A stretch of DNA of 64,000 bases from assembly GCA_963576735.1 (NCBI GenBank), contig OY755188.1, positions 14,620,323 to 14,684,322 on the forward strand. Direction: 5' to 3'. Shown here in pieces: positions 33,191 to 43,559 of the stretch. The stretch is from Bedellia somnulentella. Its lineage: Eukaryota; Arthropoda; Insecta; Lepidoptera; Bedelliidae. The translations under genes were made by a program, and so were the position numbers. How positions within the stretch are numbered: the stretch's first letter is position 1; each line of letters starts with the position of its first letter. The notes under the pieces are model-generated. The model was given only the letters and a program-made list of their open reading frames with translations. It had not been told where the DNA came from and did not search any database.

Positions 33191-33710
33191 GTCCTAAAAC
33201 TAATTGTTTATTAATACAACCTTGGAGCCGCTTATAAGAGTTTAAATTAACGTTATTTTAACTTTTATTTCAAGAGCATATAGCCCTAGGATCATAAAGT
33301 TATCGTAGACTCCTGATTAAGTTCTAAACAAGCTTGCATTATGCTAAAGTGAGAGCATAAGGTTGAATTTTTTTCTTTGATATAACCATAAAGTTATGGA
33401 ATGTTGAATTAACTTATAAGTAATTTTTAATACCTATCTGTAACCTTTAGGTTGTATGAGAGTTGTCTTGGCAAACAAATAAGGACTGCGCGGTTGAAAC
33501 TAAAACCATTAAGTCACTGGCTATGAGCTAAAGGCATGATTTAAGTCCTTCTAGATTTTTTTTAAGCTTTAGAGGCATCCTCAAAAGAAATCAGTTATTT
33601 CTGCAACTTCAAAGCATTACATTGTCTAGCAAGATGAAACGAAACAGGGTGATGTCAAAAAGACGAAGTGGAAATTTAAACGTTAACGTGCGTATTTTTT
33701 TTTGCAAATA

Positions 33711-34344
33711 ATGGAAACATCGGTAAGTTTTTATTCTTTTAAAGTGTTTATTTTAATTATCTTCCTTTACTATACGGGTATTAAATAAAATGTTATTCTG
33801 AGAAGAACAACTGTAACTGGTAAAGACTACTTAAGTACTTAGAGCTCTTACAGGTTGGCGACCGTCGGCAATCGCTATCAGCAACCGTGGGGTCACAGAT
33901 CTGTAAGAGCACGTATAAATATGCAAAGACGAAGAAATTTGGCTCATCTTAACATGGGGCTTTATCGATTGAAACTAAGCTGTTCGGATGTTAAATTTTA
34001 ACTATTTTTTACAGATTATTGACACCGTTGAAGATGCACAAATTCCTGAAATCCCTTCAGTTTCAAACACAGATCACACATCATCGCCTGAAGTATTTAA
34101 GGAATCACAAAACAGTAAATCAGATAATTGCGATGATGGCGGTTTATCTGGACATTATTATTTTAAGAGCAGCCTGTTGCTGTCAGTTCCGCACTCTTGT
34201 CAAACCGTCAAACGCACGTCCTCCTACAACCAGGAGTTTAAAGCAAGTAACTGTGCTCAGCGGTTGTTTTCGCGACTGTTAAGTCTTAAACTACTCCTGG
34301 CGGTAACCTTATGGCTACGAAAACAACCTTGTAGTTTTAAGTAG
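33711..34344 (+). CDS. Possible spliced ORF fragment (33711-33722 joined to 34015-34344)
   Basis: ATG GAA ACA TCG is followed by a consensus donor GTAAGT. 292 bp later a T-rich tract and ACAG acceptor open a frame in the matching phase: IIDTVEDAQIPEIPSVSNTD and a Ser/Asp/Asn-rich continuation to CDDGG. Beyond about 34140 the sequence looks less protein-like, so a second donor may lie there. The intron contains an inverted repeat (CTCTTACAG, CTGTAAGAG). It could be the remains of a transposase or captured exon of the surrounding TIR element. No family is recognised. Confidence 0.3.
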
Positions 34345-34374
34345 CTCCACAACATAACCTTTAGATTTTATAAC

Positions 34375-34738
34375 ATAACATAAACGTTCACGCCGTTTAT
34401 CCCCGAAGGGGTTGGCAGAGGTACCAATACTCCTGAACTCACATGGCAAGCGCCATCTAGTTTCCAGAGAAGGTACCCACGTTTTGCTTAGACAGTGTAC
34501 TCACGTGATAGGGGGCAGGCCTATCGCCGTTTTGTACGAATACACAGTCCCATGACTAAGTACAACTCAGCCATGTGGGTTTCCTCACGATGTTTTCCCT
34601 CACCGTTAGCAACCATGATAAATTAACCACACATATGACTATAAGAAAAGACAAATTGGTGTAGGCCCGTCCCAGGATTGGAACTCACGCCCTTCTGTTT
34701 TTCGGGCGGGTGTTCTACCCACTGGACTATCATGTCGC
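34375..34738 (-). repeat. SINE-C, full length
   Basis: Complete copy with the tRNA-like head on the minus strand (CATGATAGTCCAGTGGGTAG; GAGTTCCAATCCTGGG) and an AACAT-repeat tail. It lies inside the second TIR composite. Confidence 0.9.
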
Positions 34739-35263
34739 TTTATCATTGATTTTAAAACTAAAAGTTTTGGAAAGGCATTATTCATATCCATCAAATATCT
34801 TTCAAGTTATAATAGAGTTAGATCCAGGACTAATTTAGAACTTAAAAGCTGCCATCCAAGGTTATAATAACGTTAAATTAAGGTTGTGAAGGTTATATTT
34901 AGGTTCTGCGTAGTTAGTTCAAAAGGTTCTCGATTTAAGCTATAGGTTTTGCTGTAGCTCTCAGATAGGTTCTTAAACGTGGGCCCTTTTTGCACTCAGG
35001 AGGTTAATATAAGGTTAACATAACGTCATTGAGACTTCTAAGACTTACATTGAGATTTTCATACAAAGGTTCTAGAACCTTTTCAATACCTTTTTAAAAC
35101 CAAAAATGTTACTTGGGTTGCTTGTATAACAACTTTTGTTGCACTGAATTTAGTAACAAAAAAATATTTCGACGAATTGATAACCTCACTCTTTTTTGAA
35201 GTCGGTTAAAAAGAGCTCACTACCGAAACGGTGTCTTATTGTGTACCATTATGCACTATTATT

Positions 35264-35428
35264 GCATACTCACTCACGGCTATAAATCCCTAGAAGGTGT
35301 AACCAGAGCTAAGGAATTATAAATTCCTCAGCCACATTTGCAAGTTGATAGGGGACTAGATGGTAGAAATAAAGTATCGTAGGTGTTGGATAACCGCATG
35401 GCTCAAAAACCCCTTAAAAAGTGACATA
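35264..35428 (-). repeat. SINE-A (subfamily 2-like), 5'-truncated, diverged
   Basis: CTCACTCACGGCTATAAATC, GTTGATAGGGGACTAGATGG, then decays at AAAAAGTGACAT. Confidence 0.75.
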
Positions 35429-35773
35429 CTAACTAACATTCTGATTAAATTGATATATTTGAATTTTCATGCAATTAATTATTCTGCACAATATGAGACT
35501 ATGAGCTACGTTGATGTATTGTGTATGTGAAAGTTCTTAAAGTTAGTTTATAAAGAATACTAAATTACAAACAATATAATTTAAATGTGCACGTTTGGCA
35601 AAGGACATAATTAATTCATATATACATACATACATATAAAAGTAAAAAGTAAAGTAAAAGACATTTATTTGGCAAATTAACACACTCACACAAACGTAAA
35701 CAGAATGAGACATAATAGAAAACACATTGACACAAAGATATAAAAATATATAGGAAAAACATTAATTAACATT

Positions 35774-35952
35774 ACTAATAAATAAAGAATAAATAAAGGA
35801 AAGAAAAATTTCGACACAGGCGGGGATCGAACCCGCGACCTCGGGTAAACGCCCCGGACGCTCTTTTCTTTAATTTTTCTTTCCTTTATTTATTCTTTAT
35901 TTATTAGTAATAATCCTCACATGAGGTTTTCATGAACAAAAAGATTTAAATT
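35774..35952. mobile_element. SINE-D copy 2: foldback tRNA-like retroposon
   Basis: ATTAATTAACATT (13 bp) flanks both ends (35761-35773, 35953-35965). The left part is antisense tRNA-like head and body. The right part is sense body (CTTTCCTTTATTTATTC, CTCACATGAGGTTTTCATG) without a head. The two body segments form a ~40-bp inverted repeat. Confidence 0.8.
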
Positions 35953-36048
35953 ATTAATTAACATTGCCAAAAGGGTGTCGTCTCAGCATGTGTGCCTGGA
36001 ACGGGACACAGAACGTTCCGAGACACGCTGGTTTTCAGCCGACGTTTT

Positions 36049-36278
36049 ATATACTCACGGCCATAAATCCCAAAAAGGAGTAGACAGAGCGTGAGAGCTC
36101 GAAACTCCTCAGCCACATTTGGAAGTTGATAGGGGACTAGATGGTTGAAATAAAGTATCGTTGGTGATGGGTAACCGCATGGCTCAAAAATCACTTAAAA
36201 AGTGCCATACCCTTAGTCGCCCCTTACTTCACTCGTGGGAAGAAATGGGTAGTGACATTCTAAGCCGGCGCGACACGG
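36049..36278 (-). repeat. SINE-A (subfamily 2), diverged
   Basis: ATACTCACGGCCATAAATCC to TAAGCCGGCGCGACACGG, with GGTAACCGCATGGCTCAAAA replacing the usual CCAACCGCATCGCCC. Confidence 0.8.
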
Positions 36279-36565
36279 TATTAGATAGCTAAGATAAACT
36301 TATTTATAATACGGTACCTAACAAACATTGTTTTGCCATATAGAAGAAAAAACAACCAAAAACCTTATTAAGTTGATGACTATATAAATTAAAAGGTCAT
36401 TATTTTCATAATTGATGTCATCGACATTTATAATCCATGAAAAAATTCTTATTACCGTAACCTTTAAATATAAGTTTATGATCGGAAGCACTTATTGTTT
36501 GTCGTTTTATGTTTTGCAGATAGAGTGTAAAATACATGATTGCTTTTTATAGCTTCAACAAACTG

Positions 36566-36823
36566 CCATGTAGTGCCATGTAGTGCCGGCTTAGAATGTC
36601 GCTACCCCTTTCTACCCACGGGTGTCGTAAGAGGCGACTAAGGGTATTGGGGCTTTTTATTGGATTTTTGGGCGATGCGGTTGGAGACCCATCACCAAAA
36701 ACCTTTATTTTTACCATCTTTTCCCCACTCAACTTCCAAAAGTGGCTGAGGGATTTATAATTCCTTAGCTCTGGTTATCCCTTCAAGGGAAATATAGCCG
36801 TGAGTATATGTATGTATGTATGT
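36566..36823 (+). repeat. SINE-A (subfamily 2), 9-bp target duplication, 5' end doubled
   Basis: AACAAACTG at 36557-36565 and 36824-36832. The start reads GCCATGTAGTGCCATGTAGT, a direct doubling of about 10 bp. Confidence 0.9.
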
Positions 36824-36928
36824 AACAAACTGAACTTGTGGGCTCAATGCTTGAAGAAATTTTGTTGTGTTGTTTGAGGTCACGCCATATATCATCAAAG
36901 GGATAGCAGTGGTTCTAATACTTAAGCG

Positions 36929-37402
36929 TCTCCATTTTTTGCTTGGACAGTGTACATGATAAGAGGCAGGCCTATCGGCATTTTGTGCGGATACATACAT
37001 ATACTCACGACTATAAATCCCGTAACGGGATAGCCAGAGCTTTGGAATGAAACATTCCTCAGCCACTTTTGGAAGTTGATTGGGAAAAGATGGTAATAAT
37101 AAATGTTTTTGGTGACGGGTCTCCAACCACATCGCCCTTCACAAAAATCACTTAAAAAGCCCCTATACCCTTAGTCGCCTCTTACGATCACCCACGGGTA
37201 GAAATGGGGTAGTGTTATTCTAAGCCGACACTACACGGCACAATTTGTGCGGATACATTGATATATGACTACGTATTGCATTGTCTTGACATTGTTCCTC
37301 ACCGTTGACAACCATTATAAATTAACCACACATAAGACTTTTAAAAAAGACACGTACAGGCCCAACTCTAGATTCAATCCCACATCTCTTTGCATGACAA
37401 AC
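36929..37402 (-). repeat. SINE-C, old copy split by a SINE-A
   Basis: 36929-36996 (TTTTTTGCTTGGACAGTGTA) and 37244-37402 (TTCCTCACCGTTGACAACCA, CCACACATAAGACTTTT) are consecutive parts of SINE-C, separated by the SINE-A at 36997-37243. Confidence 0.75.
36997..37243 (-). repeat. SINE-A (subfamily 3) nested in SINE-C, 15-bp target duplication
   Basis: TTTGTGCGGATACAT at 36982-36996 and 37244-37258, the longest clean target duplication in the window. Confidence 0.95.
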
Positions 37403-37562
37403 GGTTTTTTTACGAAATGAAGTATTACCAATTTAGCAAGTAAAAAAATAAACATTTCGGAATGTTTCTTTTTATTTATTCGCATTAGTGATGTTGGAGG
37501 GTGGTTTGAGCTCTTGGTAACAAAAACACAGTTTGGAGAAATTTTTCAAAGTTTAATAATAT

Positions 37563-37805
37563 TGCCGTGTAGTGCCGGCTTAGAATGTTGCTACCCCTTG
37601 CTACCCACGGGTGTCGTAAGAGGCGACTAAGGGTATTGGGGCTTTTTAATGGATTTTCGGGCGATGCAGTTGGAGACTCATCACCAAAAACCTTTGTTTT
37701 TACCATCTTTTCCTATCTCAACTTCCAAAAGTGGGTGAGGAATTTATAATTCCTTAGCTCTGGCTAGCCCTTCTAGCGAAATATAGACGTGAGTATATGT
37801 ATGTT
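37563..37805 (+). repeat. SINE-A (subfamily 2)
   Basis: TGCCGTGTAGTGCCGGCTTA, AATGTTGCTACCCC, CACGGGTGTCGTAAGAGGCG to GACGTGAGTATATGTATG. Confidence 0.9.
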
Positions 37806-37951
37806 TTAATACAAATAAAACTAAACAAGAAAAACGCAAAAATCATGAAATATTTGGGAAAAGCAGCATATTGTTTTGAAATGAAATAAAATAAGCCATA
37901 TCTGTCTGCAAACTCGGTATAAAAGACGTTATAGTTTCACAAAAATATTGC

Positions 37952-38210
37952 GGGTGGATGAAAATAAAGTAGCGAAGGAGATATATGGAGCAAATGTGGA
38001 TGGTTTCGGTAATTGTTCGTAGAGGAGGGCCTCTTAAAACGTTTCTAGACCAGATAGCAAAACGTTCCTTAAAAAGGCGGGGGTCCGAAGTGATAAGATT
38101 AAAAGATATTAATACATTCTGAATGAGAAGAATAATGAATGAATGCGAAGTAAGAGAGATTTCTCAAGAACGTTCTAAGTGGCGATCGTAAGTCTCTGCG
38201 TACCTTAAGT
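37952..38210 (+). pseudogene. RTE LINE C-terminal fragment, degraded
   Basis: Translates, with stops, to EIYGANVDG, RRASKTFLDQIAKRSLKRRG and QERSKWRS, matching the C-terminus encoded at 45.3-45.5 kb. It ends near TCTCTGCGTACC. Confidence 0.6.
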
Positions 38211-38396
38211 AAATAAATACGACCGAGATGCGCCATGATCCAGCATACAAATATTTCGCAATAAATAAATTAAGGAAAACACTGAAAAATAACTATGCCC
38301 ATCACAGTGAAGGAAGACCGAATGTCTTTTTAAATTCTAATACTTCTTGATAAACGCAATGCTAATTGTTCATTCACAGTTCGTATGATAATACCC

Positions 38397-38737
38397 TGTT
38401 CTACATAATTTTGCAATGAATTAGCATGTTCTCAAATGATCTAACTTCGTTCACTGTTACCATTTTAAATTGGCACCTCATTTTGACGGAGTACTAAAGG
38501 AGTAGCTGTGTAGCGTCGTTTCTTCCGGTGGGTGTAAGAGGCGACCTTTATTTCACAATCTTCTCCTCACGCAACTTCCAAAAGTGGCTGAGGTATTTGT
38601 AATTCCCTGGCTCTGGCTACCTCTTCAAGGGAAAATACAAGGGTTCTACATAATTTTGCAATGAATTAGCATGCTCTCAAATCTCTCTCTCTTTCACTGT
38701 TACAATTTTGAATTGGCACCTTATTTTGACGGAGTAG
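38397..38737 (+). repeat. 95-bp direct duplication flanking a reduced SINE-A
   Basis: TTCTACATAATTTTGCAATG through GGCACCTCATTTTGACGGAG (38399-38497) recurs at 38643-38735 with about 10% change. The reduced SINE-A (38504-38640) lies between. Confidence 0.8.
38504..38640 (+). repeat. SINE-A copy with internal deletions
   Basis: AGCTGTGTAGCGTCG joins directly to TTTCTTCCGGTGGGTGTAAG and then to CCTTTATTTCACAATCTTC; two blocks are missing and the tail is absent. Confidence 0.75.
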
Positions 38738-38851
38738 TTGATTCTATAATTATATAAGCGAAGACGCAATAATTACAAAGATGTTTTCAATACACAAATA
38801 AGGATATTGTTATAAGAATGTAAGACTTTAAGCATGTTACTTATTAAGTAA

Positions 38852-38905
38852 CTAGCTGTGCCCGCGACTTCGTTCGCGTGATTGTCGAGAACAAAAAAAC
38901 GTCGT
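38852..38905 (-). mobile_element. Helitron 3' end on the minus strand (family B?)
   Basis: Plus-strand ACTAGCTGTGCCCGCGACTT is the reverse of a terminus GTCGCGGGCACAGCTAGT, a Helitron-style CTAG end with a GC-rich hairpin just inside. The matching 5' end could be the one at 41462, which would make a ~2.6-kb element carrying nested SINEs. That join is an inference. Confidence 0.5.
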
Positions 38906-39632
38906 TTAGTTAAGAGTATATCACCTTTTTGAAATAAAATAAAGAACCAATGAAATCTAATGCGGACACTTATTGTGATGTAGGAACTATTGAGTATTTT
39001 ATAATGATATTTAATTAATTACAGTAGCCATTATCCAGTTGAAATAATAAAAGGTCGTAACTGTGTGTATCTCATTTGAATTAGTGTTTATTTAGATACA
39101 GTTACAGGGTTAGCCAAAGATTATGGATCGCTACCTTGTACGATCATAGCAGAGCTGCATAATGCATCAATATATTTATAAAGCCCTTTTGTTTTTAACA
39201 CTTCGGAATTTTGCATATAGATCATATATCAATCCCGCCCGATTTCGGCCACAGCAACTTCAGGTATCCGGCTATTAAGAGTGTGTTCATGTGCTCTCAT
39301 GTGACTGACATAGCCAATCTTTCCGACAAATGTTCTATGACGTATGTTGAAAAATCAGTAACCCTCCAATATATAGGTAGTTATTATTGATGGCCGCAGG
39401 TGGTCGGGCCTTGAGCTCATCACTCTTTGCTTCGAGCTCATCACGTCTTTTCCTTCCGAAAATTTCCTTCCGAAAAGAAATATTAACCGGTGACAGGAAG
39501 GGGGGAAATTTAAATTACTAAATTTCACTCAAGAAAGAATAAAACAAACGGGGTAAGCTAAATAAAACCGCTCAAAATAGGTACTTTATTAGGGTTTACG
39601 GTTGTTGGTTGTACTATGATAATACATTGAAT
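38906..39632. other. Unclassified repetitive-looking sequence
   Basis: Includes ATCCCGCCCGATTTCGGCCA near 39231 and GGCCGCAGGTGGTCGGGCC near 39392, GC-rich islands of a type often seen in dispersed repeats. There is no second copy in the window to confirm. No coding support. Confidence 0.3.
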
Positions 39633-39645
39633 TAAATCGATTTAT

Positions 39646-40024
39646 AACATAACATAAACGTTCACGCCGTTTATCCCCGAAGAAGAAGGGGTTGGCAGAG
39701 GTACCAATACTCCTGAACTCACATGGCAAGCGTCATCTAGTTTCCAGAGAAGGTACCCACGTTTTGCTTAGACAGTGTACTCACGTGATAGGGGGCAGGC
39801 CTATCGCCGTTTTGTACGAATACACTGTCACATGACTAAGTACAACTCAGCCATGTGGGTTTCCTCACGATGTTTTCCCTCACCGTTAGCAACCATGCTA
39901 AATTAACCACACATATGACTTTAGAAAAGACAAAGTGGTGTAGGCCCGTCCCAGGATTGGAACTCACGCCCTTCTGTTTTTCGGGCGGGTGTTCTACCCA
40001 CTGGACTATCATGTCGCTTCATTA
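39646..40024 (-). repeat. SINE-C, full length, 13-bp target duplication
   Basis: TAAATCGATTTAT at 39633-39645 and 40025-40037 brackets the whole element, including the AACAT tail and the tRNA-like head. It has an extra GAAGAA after CCCCGAA compared with other copies. This fixes the ends of the family. Confidence 0.95.
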
Positions 40025-40054
40025 TAAATCGATTTATCAGTGGCATAATATGCA

Positions 40055-40309
40055 CTGTAATAGCTATGTAGTGTCGGCTTAGAATAGCACTACCCCATTT
40101 CTTCCGGTGGATGTACGTAAGAGGCGACTAACGGTATTGGGGGTTTTTAAGGGATTTTTGGGCGATGCGGTTGGAGACCTATCACCAACAACCTTTATTT
40201 TACCATCTTTTTCCCACTCAATTTTCCAAAAGTGGCTGAGGAATTTCTAATTCCTTAGCTCTGGCTACCCCTTCTAGGGATTTATAGTCGTGAGTATATG
40301 TATGTATGT
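40055..40309 (+). repeat. SINE-A (subfamily 1), 10-bp target duplication
   Basis: ATAATATGCA at 40045-40054 and 40310-40319. Full length. Confidence 0.9.
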
Positions 40310-40416
40310 ATAATATGCAAATATAACTAAGTTAAGGTTAGTCACTAAGGTCACTACATCATTTTAGTGTTTAAAAAAGTAGAACTTAAAAGATGTCTTA
40401 TGTTTCTGGTGTTTAA

Positions 40417-40664
40417 TACATACATACATACATATTCTCACGCCGTTAGTTCCCATTGGGGTAGGCAGAGACTATCGATCGCCACTTTGTACTTTACACT
40501 TTTTTTATCGCCAATGTGGAAGGTAATGTTAGTAGAGGACGACCTCGGAGGACACATTTGGATCAAATAGAAAACCTGCTTAAAAAGGCAGGTGACCGCA
40601 GTATGAAGAATAAAAGAGCATGTATGAAAAGATTGGTGGATATAAACGAAGCCAGAGAGGTTTG
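40417..40664 (-). mobile_element. RTE LINE 3' end with inverted 5' part (twin-priming structure)
   Basis: 40417-40495 is the RTE 3' terminus in minus orientation (CATA tail, TCTCACGCCGTTAGTTCCCA). 40524-40664 is upstream RTE coding sequence in plus orientation (GGTAATGTTAGTAGAGGACG; RACMKRLVDINEAREV). TGGTGTTTAAT flanks the whole unit on both sides. Confidence 0.85.
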
Positions 40665-41289
40665 GTGTTTAATGTAGACCAAAATTCAGTTTTTTATTAT
40701 AAACGTTCACGAAAACTGGTTGTGAAGTGACGTGCATTTGAAGAATGGCTAAGAATTTCAAAATTCTGCTCACCAAATTATATATTAATATTATACATAC
40801 TATTAATTTATATAATATATTAATATTAATAAGCCTAATTTAAGAAACTAAGTAAAGATAATATTTAAAAGCATTTTAGTTATTTTCATAGTCAGCGAAT
40901 TCACTTGACATAGGCAGCTTGTATTAATTTCGTCTTGCTTGTTTCCTGTAGCTTCTATTACTTTAACCGACTTTAAAATAAGGGGTTAAGGGGCTAAAAA
41001 AATGCAAATTTTATTTTTGCATTATTTTATTTTGGTTCTTTATTTTATTTTTGCACAACGCCATCTATCGGACTTTGGATTCCAACTATCAACATTAGTT
41101 CAACAATATTTAGACTTAAGATGTCGTTGCAAGTACTATACCGAATTGCGTAACGTAATATTTTTCTTCTTGAACTCACAAAATTAATCATATCTTTTGA
41201 TAGAGTAAACCGATTTCGATGAAACAAAAACTAAGTTATACCTCAAGTTACGTATAATCTTTGTATATAAACATTTTCAGCATTGAATT

Positions 41290-41462
41290 CGTAGATTTTA
41301 CGTGTTGTGCGCACAAACAAACATATAAACAGACAAACAGACAAAAATTTAAAAAATGATGGAAATGGGTTCTGTTACTTATCTGTTCACACGCTGGCTA
41401 TTTTTTTTTTATTTCTTCAATGTACAAAAATGACTTTTCTACAGATTTATTATATGTATAGA
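41290..41462 (-). mobile_element. Helitron 5' end on the minus strand (family B)
   Basis: The minus strand starts TCTATACATATAATAAATCT at 41462 and continues with GTCATTTTTGTACATTGAAG, the same start as the plus-strand copy at 41535. CAGACAAACAGACAAA at 41330 is the CTGT-type internal tract. Confidence 0.6.
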
Positions 41463-41590
41463 TGTTTCATATATGTAGTATGATACAAATAAATCTATAT
41501 ATATATATATATATCATACTACATATATGAAACATCTATACATATAATAAATCTGTAGAAAAGTCATTTTTGTACATTGAAGAAATTGAA
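41412..41590. repeat. Long inverted repeat, ~78-bp arms around an AT spacer
   Basis: Left arm 41412-41489 and right arm 41513-41590 are reverse complements with essentially no mismatch. They include both Helitron 5' starts and 22 bp of their outside flank (TTTCATATATGTAGTATGAT). The ~23-bp spacer is mostly TA. Confidence 0.85.
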
Positions 41591-41793
41591 AAAATATAAT
41601 ATATATAGATTTGGTGTTAGTTACACTATTTATTACTCAAGAACGGATGAACCGATCTGTCTGAAAATTGTTGCGAGAGGTAGCTTAGAACCAGGGAAAG
41701 GACTTAGGACATATATCATCACGCTAAATATCGTAGAGTTTAAGCAGTAAAAATATTTAACACCACCCGTGCGAAGCCGGCGCGGACAAATAG
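41535..41793 (+). mobile_element. Short Helitron copy (family B, internally deleted)
   Basis: Begins TCTATACATATAATAAATCT and ends ACCCGTGCGAAGCCGGCGCG, then GACAAATAG before T. About 260 bp, all middle sequence gone. The terminal CTAG is altered to ATAG. Confidence 0.65.
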
Positions 41794-41974
41794 TAAAGAA
41801 AGTTTAACTTGAAAACTGTAGGCATAGACTAGTCTCATAAAGTACGTAACCAGATATATTTCCGTCCTGCACATATGTAGGAAGTGCACTAGTTTGTAGT
41901 GGACAAGACAGGACAATTCTAATGTGGGGTCAATTCCCTCAGATCTGGTGCTCGAGGAAAGTTGTATGCGCTCA

Positions 41975-42010
41975 TATAAATGCATGAACTTGATAGTGTT
42001 TGAGAGCACT
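41975..42010 (+). promoter_or_regulatory. TATA box and likely start region of gene 2
   Basis: TATAAA at 41975-41980 lies about 130 bp upstream of the ATG, the same spacing as in gene 1. The expected start is near 42005. A second AT motif (TATAATG, 42067) lies closer, within the predicted 5' UTR. Confidence 0.55.
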
Positions 42011-42106
42011 TTTCCGAGCGACGGCGCAGTGTGCACTTTTCCTTTCGAAACACTTTTCCCTTGCGGGTATAATGTAATTAGATCTGTGTGGTACGGTTAC
42101 TGAATC

Positions 42107-43559
42107 ATGACGAACGCTAAGGTGTTGGTGAGTATCGATGTGTTATTAATATTAGCTTGATGTGAATTGTGATTAGGATTAGTGCGTCGTTTTTTTATAG
42201 CTAATTCGAAGGCTGTTAGGCTCTTAGTGGGGTTGACAGAGATTAACAACTACCTAGAAGTAATGATTGCCCATTCACATAAAAACTGTAGTTAATTTTC
42301 TATTTTTTTTTCTTTTTTATATTGGATATAAAATTGTGTTTGTTGGTTCAGACTAATTTGACATTACTGATCTAACGTCTATGCCACTAACAATGTAAAT
42401 ATTCTTATCATGTGCGAATCCGAAACAAGTATTCGTTTCAAACCACTTTGTCTCGTATTTATTCGTTTATACGTACATATTCGTTTACTTGCCTTCGATT
42501 CGATAAATTTGTACAATCTCATTGTTTTGTTTTCTAATAGGTAAAAGTGATCGTCCAAAAGATATGCCAAAATATGGACGTTTATAAAGAAATATAAAAT
42601 AGTATACATTAAAACACATTTTACATAATAGTAATTTGTTTATCTTTTGTCTAATACACCTTTTTTTGTTTCAGATTCTAGTTTTAATCATCGGGTTAGT
42701 GAGTACGAGCGAGGTAGAGGAAAATGAACAGAAGAAGAGAGGAGCGGGAAAGACTACATTGAATGCAATCCCAACTACGGGAAGCCAAAAAACTGAATAT
42801 ACATACAGCATTTATGGACAAAATCTAGGTGGCCAACCGGCCCCTTCGAATCCACCTTATCAAAGCCAAACGACTAACAGTTTCTACCCCACCCAATCTG
42901 CCAGCCAGTATTATCAACCGACAACTAATGATCCCTCATCTCTTTACCCACCCCAACCCCAAATAAATTTAATACCACCACCAAACTCATCCCCATTCGT
43001 ACCTATAAACTTCTTACCAAATCCCGGTTACCAAGCCAAGTATCAAATAATACCAACCAAAGGTCCTAATGGGAATATTCAACTTTTAATACAACCATCA
43101 GCACAAACTCCACAGTATATACCATATCCCCAAAACCTATTTAACCCATCGAGTCAAATAGCTCAACCGAATCAGATTTTTAACTCATATTCTCCACAAG
43201 GAATTACTCCGAATTACCAGCTCCAAAGCCAGCCATACACGGGACAGCAACCAACAATGTTGATCTTCGCTCAGCCCAGTCCCTCGGCGTATCCAAACAA
43301 TCTAAATAATATAGTATATCCGAATAATGCTAACTTGTTCAACTATTATCAAACACCGCAATCAAAGTACAACGTATACTACGGATCATCACAGCCTCCT
43401 TCATCAGATTATGACAGACTTCAGGCTGGTCTACCCTCAGTCCAAAAGGAGGACAACGAAATCAGTGCAGCACAAACGTCAGATTATATAACCCAGTCGG
43501 ATCCAAGTTCTACTTACAAGAACTCTTACATTAGCAATCGTAATTCCTACAAAAACTAA
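42107..43559 (+). CDS. Secreted Pro/Gln/Asn/Tyr-rich protein (join 42107-42127, 42675-43559)
   Basis: Exon 1 encodes MTNAKVL and ends at a GTGAGT donor. Exon 2 follows TTTGTTTCAG in phase 0 and opens with ILVLIIGLVSTS, completing the signal peptide MTNAKVLILVLIIGLVSTS. The mature N-terminus has a short acidic stretch and the basic site QKKR. The product is 301 residues. The body is dominated by Pro, Gln, Asn, Ser and Tyr (SQYYQPTTND, YPPQPQINLIPPP, NNANLFNYYQ). A less repetitive core, AKYQIIPTKGPNGNIQLLIQ (residues ~127-146), may be the conserved part. Cys is absent from the mature part I read. It is probably an extracellular matrix or cuticle protein; the family is not recognised. Confidence 0.85.
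42128..42674 (+). other. Intron of gene 2
   Basis: 547 bp, GTGAGT to TTTCAG with a strong polypyrimidine tract (CACCTTTTTTTGTTTCAG), phase 0, AT-rich, no repeats inserted. Confidence 0.8.

Larger units (their letters stand above)
30916..35117. mobile_element. Second TIR-bracketed composite
   Basis: The left end CCCAAGTAACATTTTT and right end AAAAATGTTACTTGGG are a perfect 16-bp inverted repeat. Internal AGGTTCTAGAACCTTTT-type palindromes and repeated AAGGTT motifs near the right end look like subterminal repeats of a DNA element. Between them lie a 5'-truncated LINE (31.0-33.19 kb), a possible spliced ORF (33.71-34.34 kb) and a SINE-C (34.38-34.74 kb). A target duplication is not clear. Confidence 0.55.
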
